The translations under genes and the position numbers were made by a program. A stretch of DNA of 41,770 bases from IDS-8 sp040902105. Its GTDB lineage: Bacteria; Pseudomonadota; Gammaproteobacteria; Steroidobacterales; Woeseiaceae. The notes under the pieces were generated by a model. The model was not told where the DNA came from. It did not search any database and saw nothing but the letters and a program-made list of their open reading frames with translations. Of the stretch, positions 16,519 through 24,478 are shown piece by piece. The stretch is from assembly GCA_040902105.1 (NCBI GenBank), contig JBBDXW010000020.1, forward strand, positions 1-41,770, written 5' to 3'. Positions within the stretch are counted from its first letter, which is position 1; each line of letters starts with the position of its first letter.

Positions 16519-17754
16519 TTGACAGTCGATGCCAAACAACAACCGGTCGAGAGCGAATTCGACCGCAAAATTGCCGGATGGTGTATGTCTTTGGCAGGCA
16601 ACCCCCGGATTTCGCTCAAGCTCTGGGACGGCAGTGAATTTTATTTCGCAGACCAGTCTCCCGTCGCCCAGATGGAGATAAAGGACCGCTCCGTGCTGTT
16701 ACGGATGTTCAGGTCGCCTCCGATGGGCTTTGGTGAAAGTTACATCAATGGCCTGATCGACGTTCATGGAGACTTTTACGAATTCATAGACGAAGCGTCG
16801 CGGGCGTACTCGCAAAGAACGACCCGCGGATATTACTTGCAGAAACTGCGCTCGCAACTTGTTGCGCTCCGAAGCAATAACCTGACGAGAGCCCGGGATA
16901 ATGTCCATCAGCATTACGACCTGGGGAATGAATTTTACGAGTTGTGGCTGGACCAGCGCATGGTGTACACGTGCGCTTACTACGAACAGCCGGACGCCAC
17001 ACTGGACGAAGCACAGGTAGCGAAGCTTGACCACGTGTGCCGAAAGGTTCGGCTAAAGCCGGGCCAAAGGGTCATCGAGGCCGGCTGCGGCTGGGGCGCT
17101 CTCGCAATGCATATGGCAGAGCATTACGGCGTTACGGTCACGGCATACAACAACTCCCACGAACAGGTCGTCTACGCACGCGAACAGGCGACTGCGCGAG
17201 GTCTCGCCAACCGGGTGACCTTTGTCGAGGACGATTACCGCACGATCACCGGCCAATGCGATGCTTTCGTTTCTGTTGGCATGCTGGAACACGTGGGCCT
17301 GAGAAACTTCCGCACTCTGGGCTCGATCGTTGAGCGCTGCCTCAAGCCGAACGGCCTTGGCCTGATCCATTCGATCGGCCGGAGTAACCCGCGCCCGCCG
17401 GACCCGTGGATTGCGCGCCATATCTTCCCGGGCGGGCACATCCCGAGCCTGGGCGACATGGCCGCGGTCTTCGAACCATTCAAGTTTTCGGTTCTCGATG
17501 TCGAGAATCTTCGCCTCCACTATGCGAGAACCTGTCGCACGTGGCTGCAAAATTTTGAATCGGTCGCCGACAAAGTGCGCCGTATGTACAGCGAAGAATT
17601 CGTGCGTACCTGGCGCTTGTACCTTGCAGGTTCGGCGGCCGGATTCAAATCGGGAACCTTGCAGCTCTACCAGGTCGTGTTTGCCCCGCGCGGCAATAAT
17701 GAAGTGCCCATGACACGCCACTATCAGTATCCCGTCGATTCCCGGCCGGAGTAG
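16519..17754 (+). CDS. cfa: Cyclopropane-fatty-acyl-phospholipid synthase-type methyltransferase
   Basis: About 411 residues from a TTG at 16519 with AGAGG 8 bases upstream; a GTG at 16480 without a ribosome-binding site would add 13. The SAM-binding motif is VIEAGCGWGALAMHMAEHYG. Residues known to matter in E. coli Cfa are all present: Cys in YTCAYY, Glu in GMLEHVG, His and Ile in IHSIG, Tyr in RLHYART. The enzyme moves a methyl or methylene carbon from S-adenosylmethionine to the double bond of phospholipid acyl chains at the inner membrane. It is followed after only 4 bases by a flavoprotein, which raises the possibility that the product is not a plain cyclopropane. Confidence 0.9.
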   Translation: MTVDAKQQPVESEFDRKIAGWCMSLAGNPRISLKLWDGSEFYFADQSPVAQMEIKDRSVLLRMFRSPPMGFGESYINGLIDVHGDFYEFIDEASRAYSQRTTRGYYLQKLRSQLVALRSNNLTRARDNVHQHYDLGNEFYELWLDQRMVYTCAYYEQPDATLDEAQVAKLDHVCRKVRLKPGQRVIEAGCGWGALAMHMAEHYGVTVTAYNNSHEQVVYAREQATARGLANRVTFVEDDYRTITGQCDAFVSVGMLEHVGLRNFRTLGSIVERCLKPNGLGLIHSIGRSNPRPPDPWIARHIFPGGHIPSLGDMAAVFEPFKFSVLDVENLRLHYARTCRTWLQNFESVADKVRRMYSEEFVRTWRLYLAGSAAGFKSGTLQLYQVVFAPRGNNEVPMTRHYQYPVDSRPE

Positions 17755-17758
17755 GTTC

Positions 17759-18730
17759 TTGCAGCATGTACATGCGATTGTCGTCGGCGGGGGGCCCGCC
17801 GGATCCACATGTGCATGGAAGCTGCGTCAGGCGGGCCTTGACGTTCTGGTCCTGGACCGTTCGGATTTTCCACGCACCAAGTTGTGCGCAGGATGGATCA
17901 CGCCGCAGGTCGTTGAAGATCTGCAGCTGAACGTAAGCGAATATCCGCACAGTTTCTTGTCGTTCGGTCGGCTGGAATTGAACTGGCGCGGCCTGCGCTT
18001 CCGGAAAAAAACCGTGCAGCATTCAATACGGCGCTACGAATTCGACGACTATCTTCTGCGGCGATCCGGCGCAGAGCTGATGACGCACAAAGTCAAACAC
18101 ATCGACCGGACGGGGGAGCGTTTCGTTATCGATGGCCTGTTCAGTTGTGACTATCTGGTCGGCGCCGGCGGTACCTCGTGCCCCGTCTACCGCCACTTTT
18201 TCCACGACCGTACGCCGCGCGCCAAGGACCTGCAGATCGCGACTTTCGAGCATGAGTTCCCCTATGAATGGCAGGACGAGGAATGCAAGCTGTGGTTTTC
18301 CGAGGACGGATTGCCCGGTTATGCCTGGTATGTACCTAAAGCCCGAGGGTATGTGAACGTGGGCCTCGGCGGCAAAGCCGATGCGATGAAGTCGAAATCA
18401 CTTCGCCTGCAGGACTACTGGGACAAGTTCGTTCGCAGCCTCGAGGAAAGAGGACTCGTGACCGGCGCCGATTACGAGCCCAGCGGCTACAGTTATTACT
18501 TGCGCGGCAGCGTCGAATCGGTACGCCTCGGCAACGTGTTCATCGTCGGGGATTCGGTCGGGCTTGCATCCAGGGACCTGGGCGAGGGCATAGGTCCCGC
18601 CGTGCGGAGTGCAATTCTGGCAGCCGAAGCGATTGCCGACAACGCCGACTACAGCCTGCAACAGATCGAGGACTACAGCGTTCCCGGATTTTTACAGCAG
18701 CGAATCCTGAGGAAGGCGGCGTCGTTGTGA
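17759..18730 (+). CDS. Geranylgeranyl-reductase-family FAD oxidoreductase
   Basis: A 323-residue flavoprotein starting at a TTG 4 bases after the cfa stop. The dinucleotide-binding motif VVGGGPAGSTCAWKLRQAG lies at about 8-26, followed by VLDRSDFPRTKLCAGWITP, the signature of the geranylgeranyl reductase group. A second FAD motif (NVFIVGDSVGLASRDLGEGI) is near residue 262-281. Family members reduce double bonds of isoprenoid or lipid chains, or oxidise aromatic substrates. Co-translation with a cyclopropane-synthase-type enzyme suggests it works on the same acyl chain, for example reducing a methylene intermediate. The actual substrate is unknown. Confidence 0.82.
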   Translation: MQHVHAIVVGGGPAGSTCAWKLRQAGLDVLVLDRSDFPRTKLCAGWITPQVVEDLQLNVSEYPHSFLSFGRLELNWRGLRFRKKTVQHSIRRYEFDDYLLRRSGAELMTHKVKHIDRTGERFVIDGLFSCDYLVGAGGTSCPVYRHFFHDRTPRAKDLQIATFEHEFPYEWQDEECKLWFSEDGLPGYAWYVPKARGYVNVGLGGKADAMKSKSLRLQDYWDKFVRSLEERGLVTGADYEPSGYSYYLRGSVESVRLGNVFIVGDSVGLASRDLGEGIGPAVRSAILAAEAIADNADYSLQQIEDYSVPGFLQQRILRKAASL

Positions 18731-18736
18731 ATTAAG

Positions 18737-19330
18737 TCAGATCTGCCGCAACACGCGAAGGGCGTCGGATGGGCCCTTGCAGATGAAGGCCTGCATGCCG
18801 GTTGCCGCGGCAGCCGAAACATTCAGCGGATTGTCGTCGAAAAAGAGCAAGGCGTCCGACGCGAGGCCGAAGGCAGCCGCGACCTGGGCAAATGCTTCGG
18901 GGTCCGGTTTGAGAAGTCCGGTGCGGAATGACAGAAACGTCCTGTCGAGCCGGCCGGCGAGGGCCTCCGAGATGTCGCGTCGCCCCCAGTGAACGGCGTT
19001 TATGTTCGACAGCAGGGCCCGGCCGATCCCCGCCGGAACGGCATCGAGCAGGGCCGTGGTCTCCGGGAAGATCCGTTCCGGCCACGTGTCAAACCGCCGC
19101 AGAAATTCACGCCAGTCCATGTCGAGCTTCAGTTCATCCACGATTGAACGCGCAAAGACTTCCGTATCGACAGCACCACGTTCGAATTCACGAACCGATG
19201 GAGATTTGAGCCAGCGCTCCATGAAGGTCGCCTCGGTGAAGTCGAGGCCGAAGGTCTCGATGGGGTTCCTGAGCTGCAGCAGAACTCCGCCGAGATCGAA
19301 TACGACGACTTTGATGTTCTTGAGCGTCAT
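18737..19330 (-). CDS. HAD-superfamily (IA) phosphatase
   Basis: A 197-residue hydrolase starting at ATG 19330; in-frame sequence upstream is not family-like. Motif I is VVFDLGGVLL near the N-terminus, with the nucleophilic Asp but Gly in place of the usual second Asp, as also seen in YihX-like sugar-phosphate phosphatases. Motif II is the Ser in LLSNINAVHW, motif III the Lys in GLLKPDPEAF, motif IV the DD in LLFFDDNPLNV. It is a soluble cytoplasmic phosphatase, substrate unknown. It lies 90 bases downstream of the ABC exporter operon on the same strand and could be its last gene. Its stop faces that of the flavoprotein gene 6 bases away. Confidence 0.85.
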   Translation of the reverse strand: MTLKNIKVVVFDLGGVLLQLRNPIETFGLDFTEATFMERWLKSPSVREFERGAVDTEVFARSIVDELKLDMDWREFLRRFDTWPERIFPETTALLDAVPAGIGRALLSNINAVHWGRRDISEALAGRLDRTFLSFRTGLLKPDPEAFAQVAAAFGLASDALLFFDDNPLNVSAAAATGMQAFICKGPSDALRVLRQI

Positions 19331-19420
19331 GAGTGCATGAGTGCGGCAACGGCCTGCCTGGAAACGCGGCCTCCTGGCTGACCGGAGACGCACCGCGGAA
19401 TGTCCACTGTTCAGGGTTAA

Positions 19421-20629
19421 TCAGGACGCCTCACTTTCGTCGCGCAGAATATCTTCCCAGCGACGGGTCAGTTGATCCGCCTTGTACGTCGATATTCTGT
19501 AGGCCCAGCCGCCGACGCGTTGGTTGATCGCAGCGGCCTCGTCGGCCGGATCGTCCTTTTCTTCGGTTGGATCCCGCTCGCCGGCTGTTTCAGCGGCGGC
19601 GCCTGGATCGTTTTCGGCTGGATTGTCTCCGGCCGAGTCGTCTTCGGCTGGGCCGCCATCGGCTGGATCGCTATTGGCTGGATCGGTTTCTGCTGGCTCG
19701 TCGTCCTGTTTATTCGCCTCACTGACGGACGCCTCGAGCGTTATCCAGTGCTGCTCGTCCGCGTCCTCGTCAGCGCTGCCGTCTCCGGCGTCCTGGCTGA
19801 AGATGCTGACGCGGACCTCGAGACCGTCGAAGGTTGCGAATTCCGCTGTTGCGGAGGCTTCCTGGTCCGGTGCGCCGGCCGCGCGGACAGCCTCCAGGGT
19901 CAAATTGCTCAAGGCTCCCGCGATGCCGTTCGCGACGGACGGGTAGCTGAGTTCCCGGCCTTCCGGGATGTTCTCTACCTCGAAATTGCTTTGCCGCGCA
20001 GCCTCTTTGCGAATGCTCACGACCTCGCCGTCGCTGTGACGTATCGCAGCCGACTGTATCCTCGAGGCATCGATATTCACGATATCGGACAACAACCAGC
20101 CGCCGCTGTCCTCGGGAATTTGTGGATTCTGGTCGATCAGCCAGCTTTCCACCTGTTCGGGGATGCGCGCGTATCGAAACTCCCCCTGTGCGGAATCACC
20201 CAGTATCAGTGAGATCGGCTCATCGTTGGCCGCGGCGGTAACCAGTACGCCATTGCCGCCATCCTCGCGCGGATCCGCGACGCCGAGACGTTCATAAAGT
20301 TCGGGGTCGGATGTCTTCTGTTCGACCCTGGCAGCATTCGCCAGTGCCAGTAACAATTGTCGCAGTTTCACGGTATCCGCCGGGTAGCCGCCGTGCTCCG
20401 GCACGATCCAGCGGCCGTCTCCCGTCCCGCCCTCACGGTTCATGGTAATTGTTCCGTCGGCATCCGTGACCGTTACAAGGCTAAGGTCGTTCAGGCGCGT
20501 TTTGAGCGCCGGGAACATGAGATCGCTGCCTTCCGGCGACTCGTCCCGATTACCCGGGTTCAGCGCGAACAGCAAACCGAGCAGCACGATCACGACGACC
20601 GCAAGGACTTTTACGCTGCGCGCGTTCAC
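19421..20629 (-). CDS. DUF4340 protein of a Gld-type ABC system
   Basis: About 402 residues. The start is the GTG at 20629, which overlaps the upstream stop as GTGA and follows GAGAGG; a GTG at 20656 is open but less likely. One N-terminal membrane segment (VKVLAVVVIVLLGLLFAL) anchors a large periplasmic part. The DUF4340 core covers about 35-270 (VTVTDADGTITMNREGG, RWIVPEHGGYPADTVKLRQL, GRELSYPSVANGI). An acidic insertion built of five-residue units such as PAETD, PANSD, PADGG and PAEND covers about 300-345, then the core resumes (VGGWAYRISTYKADQL). Genes of this type regularly end gldA-gldF-gldG-like operons, as here; the biochemical role is unknown. Confidence 0.85.
   Translation of the reverse strand: MNARSVKVLAVVVIVLLGLLFALNPGNRDESPEGSDLMFPALKTRLNDLSLVTVTDADGTITMNREGGTGDGRWIVPEHGGYPADTVKLRQLLLALANAARVEQKTSDPELYERLGVADPREDGGNGVLVTAAANDEPISLILGDSAQGEFRYARIPEQVESWLIDQNPQIPEDSGGWLLSDIVNIDASRIQSAAIRHSDGEVVSIRKEAARQSNFEVENIPEGRELSYPSVANGIAGALSNLTLEAVRAAGAPDQEASATAEFATFDGLEVRVSIFSQDAGDGSADEDADEQHWITLEASVSEANKQDDEPAETDPANSDPADGGPAEDDSAGDNPAENDPGAAAETAGERDPTEEKDDPADEAAAINQRVGGWAYRISTYKADQLTRRWEDILRDESEAS
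19599..19703. repeat. Degenerate 15-base tandem repeat in coding DNA
   Basis: About seven imperfect copies of a 15-base unit built around TCGGCTGGAT (plus strand) lie inside the DUF4340 gene. They encode Pro/Ala/Asp/Glu-rich five-residue units. The unit length is a multiple of three, so copy-number change would keep the frame and only vary linker length. Confidence 0.6.
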
Positions 20630-22632
20630 GATGCGCCTCTCCGGCTCCTGCGCCACACCGCGACCAGGACAAATACAGTCAGCAGCAGCGGAACCAGCGC
20701 GATGTTGATGCTCTTCAGCACCGTGCCGAGCCGTTCGATGTCCCGGTCGAGTCCGCGCTGTACGGCACGCAGTTCCTGCCGGATTTCTGCGCGCCGATCG
20801 ATAAAGCGGTCGATCTCGGCCTGTTGCTCTTCGGTCATCAGGATGTCGCCTGTGTCCTCACGCGAGGATTGCAGTTCCGACAGGCGGCGCTCCGTATCCT
20901 CGAGTTCCCGTTGCAGGCTTTGTTCCGTTTCCTGAAAGCGCGCCTCGGCCTGGACCCGAAGCGCCTCGACCCGGGTAAATGGCCGCGAATAGCTGGCGCG
21001 GCTTCTTACGTCGATGAGGTCACTGCTGCCCGACAGGTTGTCGAGCGCGTTGACCGCGAAAGTGCCGTTGTCGGCAAACGCATTGGCTATCTGCTGCCCG
21101 AAGAAATCCTGGATCTGCACCCACATCCTGTCGCTCAGGATATCCACGTCGGCGACGACGATAACGTTGCCGGTCGACTCGCCCGAGTGCGGTGTCGAAT
21201 CGTCCGGCCCGGCTGCGGCAGGGTCGCCGGCGGTTGCGCTTTGTTCGCCTGCGTCATTCTCATCGGCGGGGGCTTCTTCGTCGGCGGAGGCCTCGTCGTC
21301 AGTATCATCGACTTGCGGGTCCTGCGGATTTTGCGCGTCGTCCGCCGCCTCCGGCGGACCGTCAGGAAAGGCGCTCGGGAAGATGCCGTTAAGCCGTGCC
21401 GCAATCACATACTTTTCCCCGGTCGGTGAAAATTCACGCTGCAGCGCAGCCGGATCCGGCAGGAAGTTGAAACGGGTGGTCGGGATTATCGCCGCGTTCT
21501 GGCTCGAAGTAACCAGTGGTTCGAAGCCGAGGCTGCTGTCGTCCGCCAGGCTGAGATGGCCCGCCATTCCGACATTGATGCTTTCCAGATCTGCGGTGAT
21601 CGCCTCGCCGGCATTGAGCTGCTCCGCGGTAATACCGAGCAGGCCGAGATGGCGGACCGGGCGTCCGGTCATTCCGGAGGAGACCTGCAACGCGAGCCCG
21701 GCATCCGCGACGACCTCGCCGGTTGCGTATTTCAGGCCCCAGGCGTCAAACAACGCCGGCAGGTCGGACCCTTGTCCCTGGGGGGGCATGCCGTCGGGCA
21801 TACCTTGAGGCGAGGCGGCAGGATCGGCTTCGGCCAGCGGGTCGACAAAGATCAGGGCTTTTCCGCCCGCAACAATGAACTGGTCGATTGCGTACAACGT
21901 CGAGTCCGGCAGGTTCTTCGGCTGTACGATCCAGAGCAGACCGATGTCGGCGGAGATTTCTTCCACATCGCTGCCGAGGTCCTCGATCTCGAACAGTTGT
22001 TGCGCCTGCTGCATGATGACCCACGGCGACTGCATCTGCCGGGTCTGCGGGTTGAAATCGCCGGACATGCGGACACCGGAAATAAGCCCCACCGACTGAA
22101 GTTCGGGTTGCGACAAGCTGCTGACCAGCCTCGCGATGTCATACTCGAGGAACTCCTCCTTGTCCGGCTGGAAGAACGGGATGATTTCCTCATCGCCGAC
22201 GCTGTTGGTGCCGGCGAGCCCCACGTAAACAGTATCCGCGGAAGCGGGAAGTTGCACTCCCTGCAGGCGAAACTGCGCGGCACGATCTTCCTCTTCGGAA
22301 AACGGCAACGGATCGGTAACGCTCAAATTCAACCTGCCGTCGGCCTCCGCTTCGAATTCTTCGAGCAGTTCCCGGACCCGGTTCGCGTAGCTGCGAAGCG
22401 ACGGAATATTCTCGGTTGCCTTGTCCGAAAAATAGAAATGCAGGTTTATGGGCTCCTCGATTTTCTCGAGAATTCGTTTTGTGCCGTCGGACAGGGTATA
22501 GAGATTGTTGTCCGTCAGATCGATACGCCAGCCTTTGAAGACCTGGTTGCTGATGATGACGGCGGCAATGAACGCAAGTGCCAGCAATATGAGACTGGTG
22601 GTATTCAGGCTTCGCTGTGACGACGTGCTCAT
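20626..22632 (-). CDS. GldG-like ABC-associated substrate/auxiliary protein
   Basis: About 668 residues from ATG 22632, one base after the permease stop. A membrane segment near the N-terminus (LILLALAFIAAVIISNQVF) leads into the GldG/ABC_transp_aux domain (WRIDLTDNNLYTLSDGTKRI, then EPINLHFYFSD). The glutamine-amidotransferase-like fold continues (IGLLWIVQPKNLPDSTLYAI, GGKALIFVDPLAE). An acidic low-complexity insertion (DDTDDEASADEEAPADEND and on) sits at about 430-490, then a coiled coil (TEEQQAEIDRFIDRRAEIRQ) and a C-terminal membrane helix. In gliding Bacteroidetes GldG belongs to the GldAFG transporter; proteobacterial versions are widespread but of unknown substrate. Confidence 0.88.
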   Translation of the reverse strand: MSTSSQRSLNTTSLILLALAFIAAVIISNQVFKGWRIDLTDNNLYTLSDGTKRILEKIEEPINLHFYFSDKATENIPSLRSYANRVRELLEEFEAEADGRLNLSVTDPLPFSEEEDRAAQFRLQGVQLPASADTVYVGLAGTNSVGDEEIIPFFQPDKEEFLEYDIARLVSSLSQPELQSVGLISGVRMSGDFNPQTRQMQSPWVIMQQAQQLFEIEDLGSDVEEISADIGLLWIVQPKNLPDSTLYAIDQFIVAGGKALIFVDPLAEADPAASPQGMPDGMPPQGQGSDLPALFDAWGLKYATGEVVADAGLALQVSSGMTGRPVRHLGLLGITAEQLNAGEAITADLESINVGMAGHLSLADDSSLGFEPLVTSSQNAAIIPTTRFNFLPDPAALQREFSPTGEKYVIAARLNGIFPSAFPDGPPEAADDAQNPQDPQVDDTDDEASADEEAPADENDAGEQSATAGDPAAAGPDDSTPHSGESTGNVIVVADVDILSDRMWVQIQDFFGQQIANAFADNGTFAVNALDNLSGSSDLIDVRSRASYSRPFTRVEALRVQAEARFQETEQSLQRELEDTERRLSELQSSREDTGDILMTEEQQAEIDRFIDRRAEIRQELRAVQRGLDRDIERLGTVLKSINIALVPLLLTVFVLVAVWRRSRRGAS

Positions 22633-22633
22633 T

Positions 22634-23368
22634 TCAGTCAGCCTGTTTCCATTGCAGAATGATGGTATTCGCAAACAGGAACACCGCGATCAGCAGGGCG
22701 AAGTACACGAGGTCCCGAAAATCGATGACGCCTTTGCTGATATTGGCGAAATGAGTCAGGAAGCTGAGCGAAGCGACCCCGTCCACGATGGTCTGCGGCG
22801 CCCACGCAGAGAAAAGGTCGAGTACGAGCGGGAAGCCCGCAAGAAGGAAACCGAAACACACTACGACGGTAAGAACAAAGGCAATCACCTGGTTTCTCGT
22901 CGTCGCCGACAGGCAGGCCCCTATTGCCAGAAATCCGCCGGCCATCAGGAAGCTGCCAACGTAGGCGGCCAGGATTGCGCCATTGTCGGGGTCGCCAAGA
23001 TAGTTGACGGTAACCCAGATGGGGAACGTCAGTATGAGGGCGATGCCGGTAAATGCCCACGCGGCAAGATATTTTCCGAGCACGGCCTGCCACGGTGTGA
23101 TCGGCAAGGTCATGAGCAATTCGACGCTGCCGGTCTTCCGTTCTTCCGCCCACAGGCGCATCGCAATCGCCGGCACCAGGAACAGGTACAACCAGGGGTG
23201 GTAATTGAAGAATGCGCTCAGGTCAGCCTGGCCCCGTTCATAGAACCCGCCGAGATAAAAAGTGAATGTCCCCATCAGGATGAGGAAAATGACAATGAAC
23301 ACATAAGCAACGGGAGTCGCGAAATAACTGCGAAGTTCGCGCCGGAATAACGCAGCCACGATGCTCAT
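22634..23368 (-). CDS. ABC-2 type permease (GldF-like)
   Basis: A 244-residue inner-membrane permease with six hydrophobic segments. The N-terminus (FRRELRSYFATPVAYVFI) and the cytoplasmic loop (MRLWAEERKTGSVELLMTLP, followed by ITPWQAVLGKYLAAW) are classic for the GldF/NosY-like ABC-2 group; the ERKTGSVELL stretch is the coupling region for the ATPase. Its ATG overlaps the ATPase stop as ATGA, and GldG follows after one base, so the four genes are tightly coupled. It forms the membrane channel of an exporter or a mechanotransmission complex with the ATPase. Confidence 0.9.
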   Translation of the reverse strand: MSIVAALFRRELRSYFATPVAYVFIVIFLILMGTFTFYLGGFYERGQADLSAFFNYHPWLYLFLVPAIAMRLWAEERKTGSVELLMTLPITPWQAVLGKYLAAWAFTGIALILTFPIWVTVNYLGDPDNGAILAAYVGSFLMAGGFLAIGACLSATTRNQVIAFVLTVVVCFGFLLAGFPLVLDLFSAWAPQTIVDGVASLSFLTHFANISKGVIDFRDLVYFALLIAVFLFANTIILQWKQAD

Positions 23369-24309
23369 GCTTCCTTGCCTTTGGTAATCTGCCGGAATAC
23401 CTCATCAAGACGGCCGCCTTCCAGCTGCAGACTGGCGACGTTCCAGTTGCTGGCGGCTACCCGTTCGGCAATCTCCCGCCACGGTCCGACAGCGCGGCCG
23501 CCCGGCTGTGCGATCGCGGTGATCGACAGCTGTTCGCGGTTGGATTCCGTTTCCTTGACCGAGCCGAGCCGTCCCAGTGCCGAGCGGATCTCGTCGAAAT
23601 TCGCATCGTCACCCAGCGTGAGGCGAACCGCATTGTGGTAGCGGGACGCTGCTGCGAGCTGTGCCGGCGTGTCGTCGGCAAGAATTCTGCCTGATGCAAT
23701 GATGATTGCGCGGCTGCACACCGCTTCGACTTCTTCGAGGATGTGCGTCGAAATGACAATCAGCTTGTCCGCGGACATGGAGCGAATGAGCTCTCGAACC
23801 TCGTGTTTCTGGTTCGGGTCTAGGCCATCGGTGGGCTCATCGAGTATCAACACGGCCGGATCGTGGAGGATCGCCTGTGCCAGTCCGACCCGGCGTTTAA
23901 AGCCTTTCGACAGCGTCTCGATCGACTGGTCGAGGACCGGGCCCAGGTGCAGCTGTTCGGTGACCTCGTCGAGGCGCGCCTTCCGCCGTTCGCCGGACAG
24001 GCCGCGAACGTCGGCGATGAAGTCGAGAAAGGATTTCGGCGTCATTTCCGGGTAGCAGGGCGCGCCCTCCGGCAGGTAACCGAGGTGCTGTCGCGCTGCG
24101 AGGGCATCCTCGCCGATGCTGTGCCCGCATACGGATGCGGTGCCGGAGTTCGGTGTTACGAACCCGGTGATCATCTTCATCGTGGTCGATTTGCCCGCGC
24201 CGTTCGGGCCCAGAAAGCCGAGCACTTCGCCGGCGGAACAGCTGAAGCTCAAGTTATCAACGACCGTGTGCTGACCGTATCTTTTTGTGAGACCGTCAAT
24301 TTCAATCAT
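23365..24309 (-). CDS. ABC transporter ATP-binding protein (GldA-like)
   Basis: A 314-residue ATPase from ATG 24309. Walker A is GPNGAGKSTT, the signature motif reads LSKGFKRRVGLAQAIL (first letters LSKGF in place of LSGGQ, usual for this group), and Walker B is VLILDEPTDGLDP followed by the H-loop in ISTHILEE. The C-terminal extension of about 90 residues is typical for drug/Gld-type exporters. It powers the permease encoded next. It is the first gene of the operon, with a likely promoter about 50-75 bases upstream. Confidence 0.93.
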   Translation of the reverse strand: MIEIDGLTKRYGQHTVVDNLSFSCSAGEVLGFLGPNGAGKSTTMKMITGFVTPNSGTASVCGHSIGEDALAARQHLGYLPEGAPCYPEMTPKSFLDFIADVRGLSGERRKARLDEVTEQLHLGPVLDQSIETLSKGFKRRVGLAQAILHDPAVLILDEPTDGLDPNQKHEVRELIRSMSADKLIVISTHILEEVEAVCSRAIIIASGRILADDTPAQLAAASRYHNAVRLTLGDDANFDEIRSALGRLGSVKETESNREQLSITAIAQPGGRAVGPWREIAERVAASNWNVASLQLEGGRLDEVFRQITKGKEA

Positions 24310-24354
24310 CAGGAGGACTCTTGCGCTGGTTTTCGTAACCGTGCGCGGCTGCAT

Positions 24355-24383
24355 CTTTTAACAAAAAGCATTTTCGTTATCAA
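24355..24383 (-). promoter_or_regulatory. Candidate sigma-70 promoter of the Gld-type operon
   Basis: On the minus strand TTGATA (24378-24383) and TAAAAG (24355-24360) are separated by exactly 17 bases, in an AT-rich stretch 46 bases before the ATPase start codon. Agreement with the consensus is partial. Confidence 0.4.
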
Positions 24384-24438
24384 GTCGATGACGTATTCGC
24401 AAATTTTATTTAGCAACAGGGGATATCGCGTTATCCGT

Positions 24439-24469
24439 CCGGGCACGGATTAATCGGCTCCGTGCCCGG
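24439..24469 (-). terminator. Hairpin after the gamma-glutamyltransferase gene
   Basis: Perfect 11-base arms CCGGGCACGGA / TCCGTGCCCGG around a 9-base loop, 10 bases downstream of the ggt stop. There is no T-run on either strand, so it may block transcription between the operons or stabilise the ggt mRNA end rather than act as a classical terminator. Confidence 0.6.
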
Positions 24470-24478
24470 CGACCCGAG

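Noticed and set aside
21556..22620. A 354-codon frame opposite the GldG-like gene
   Set aside because: Antisense shadow with no recognisable domain; the GldG-like gene has family blocks throughout and coupled neighbours.
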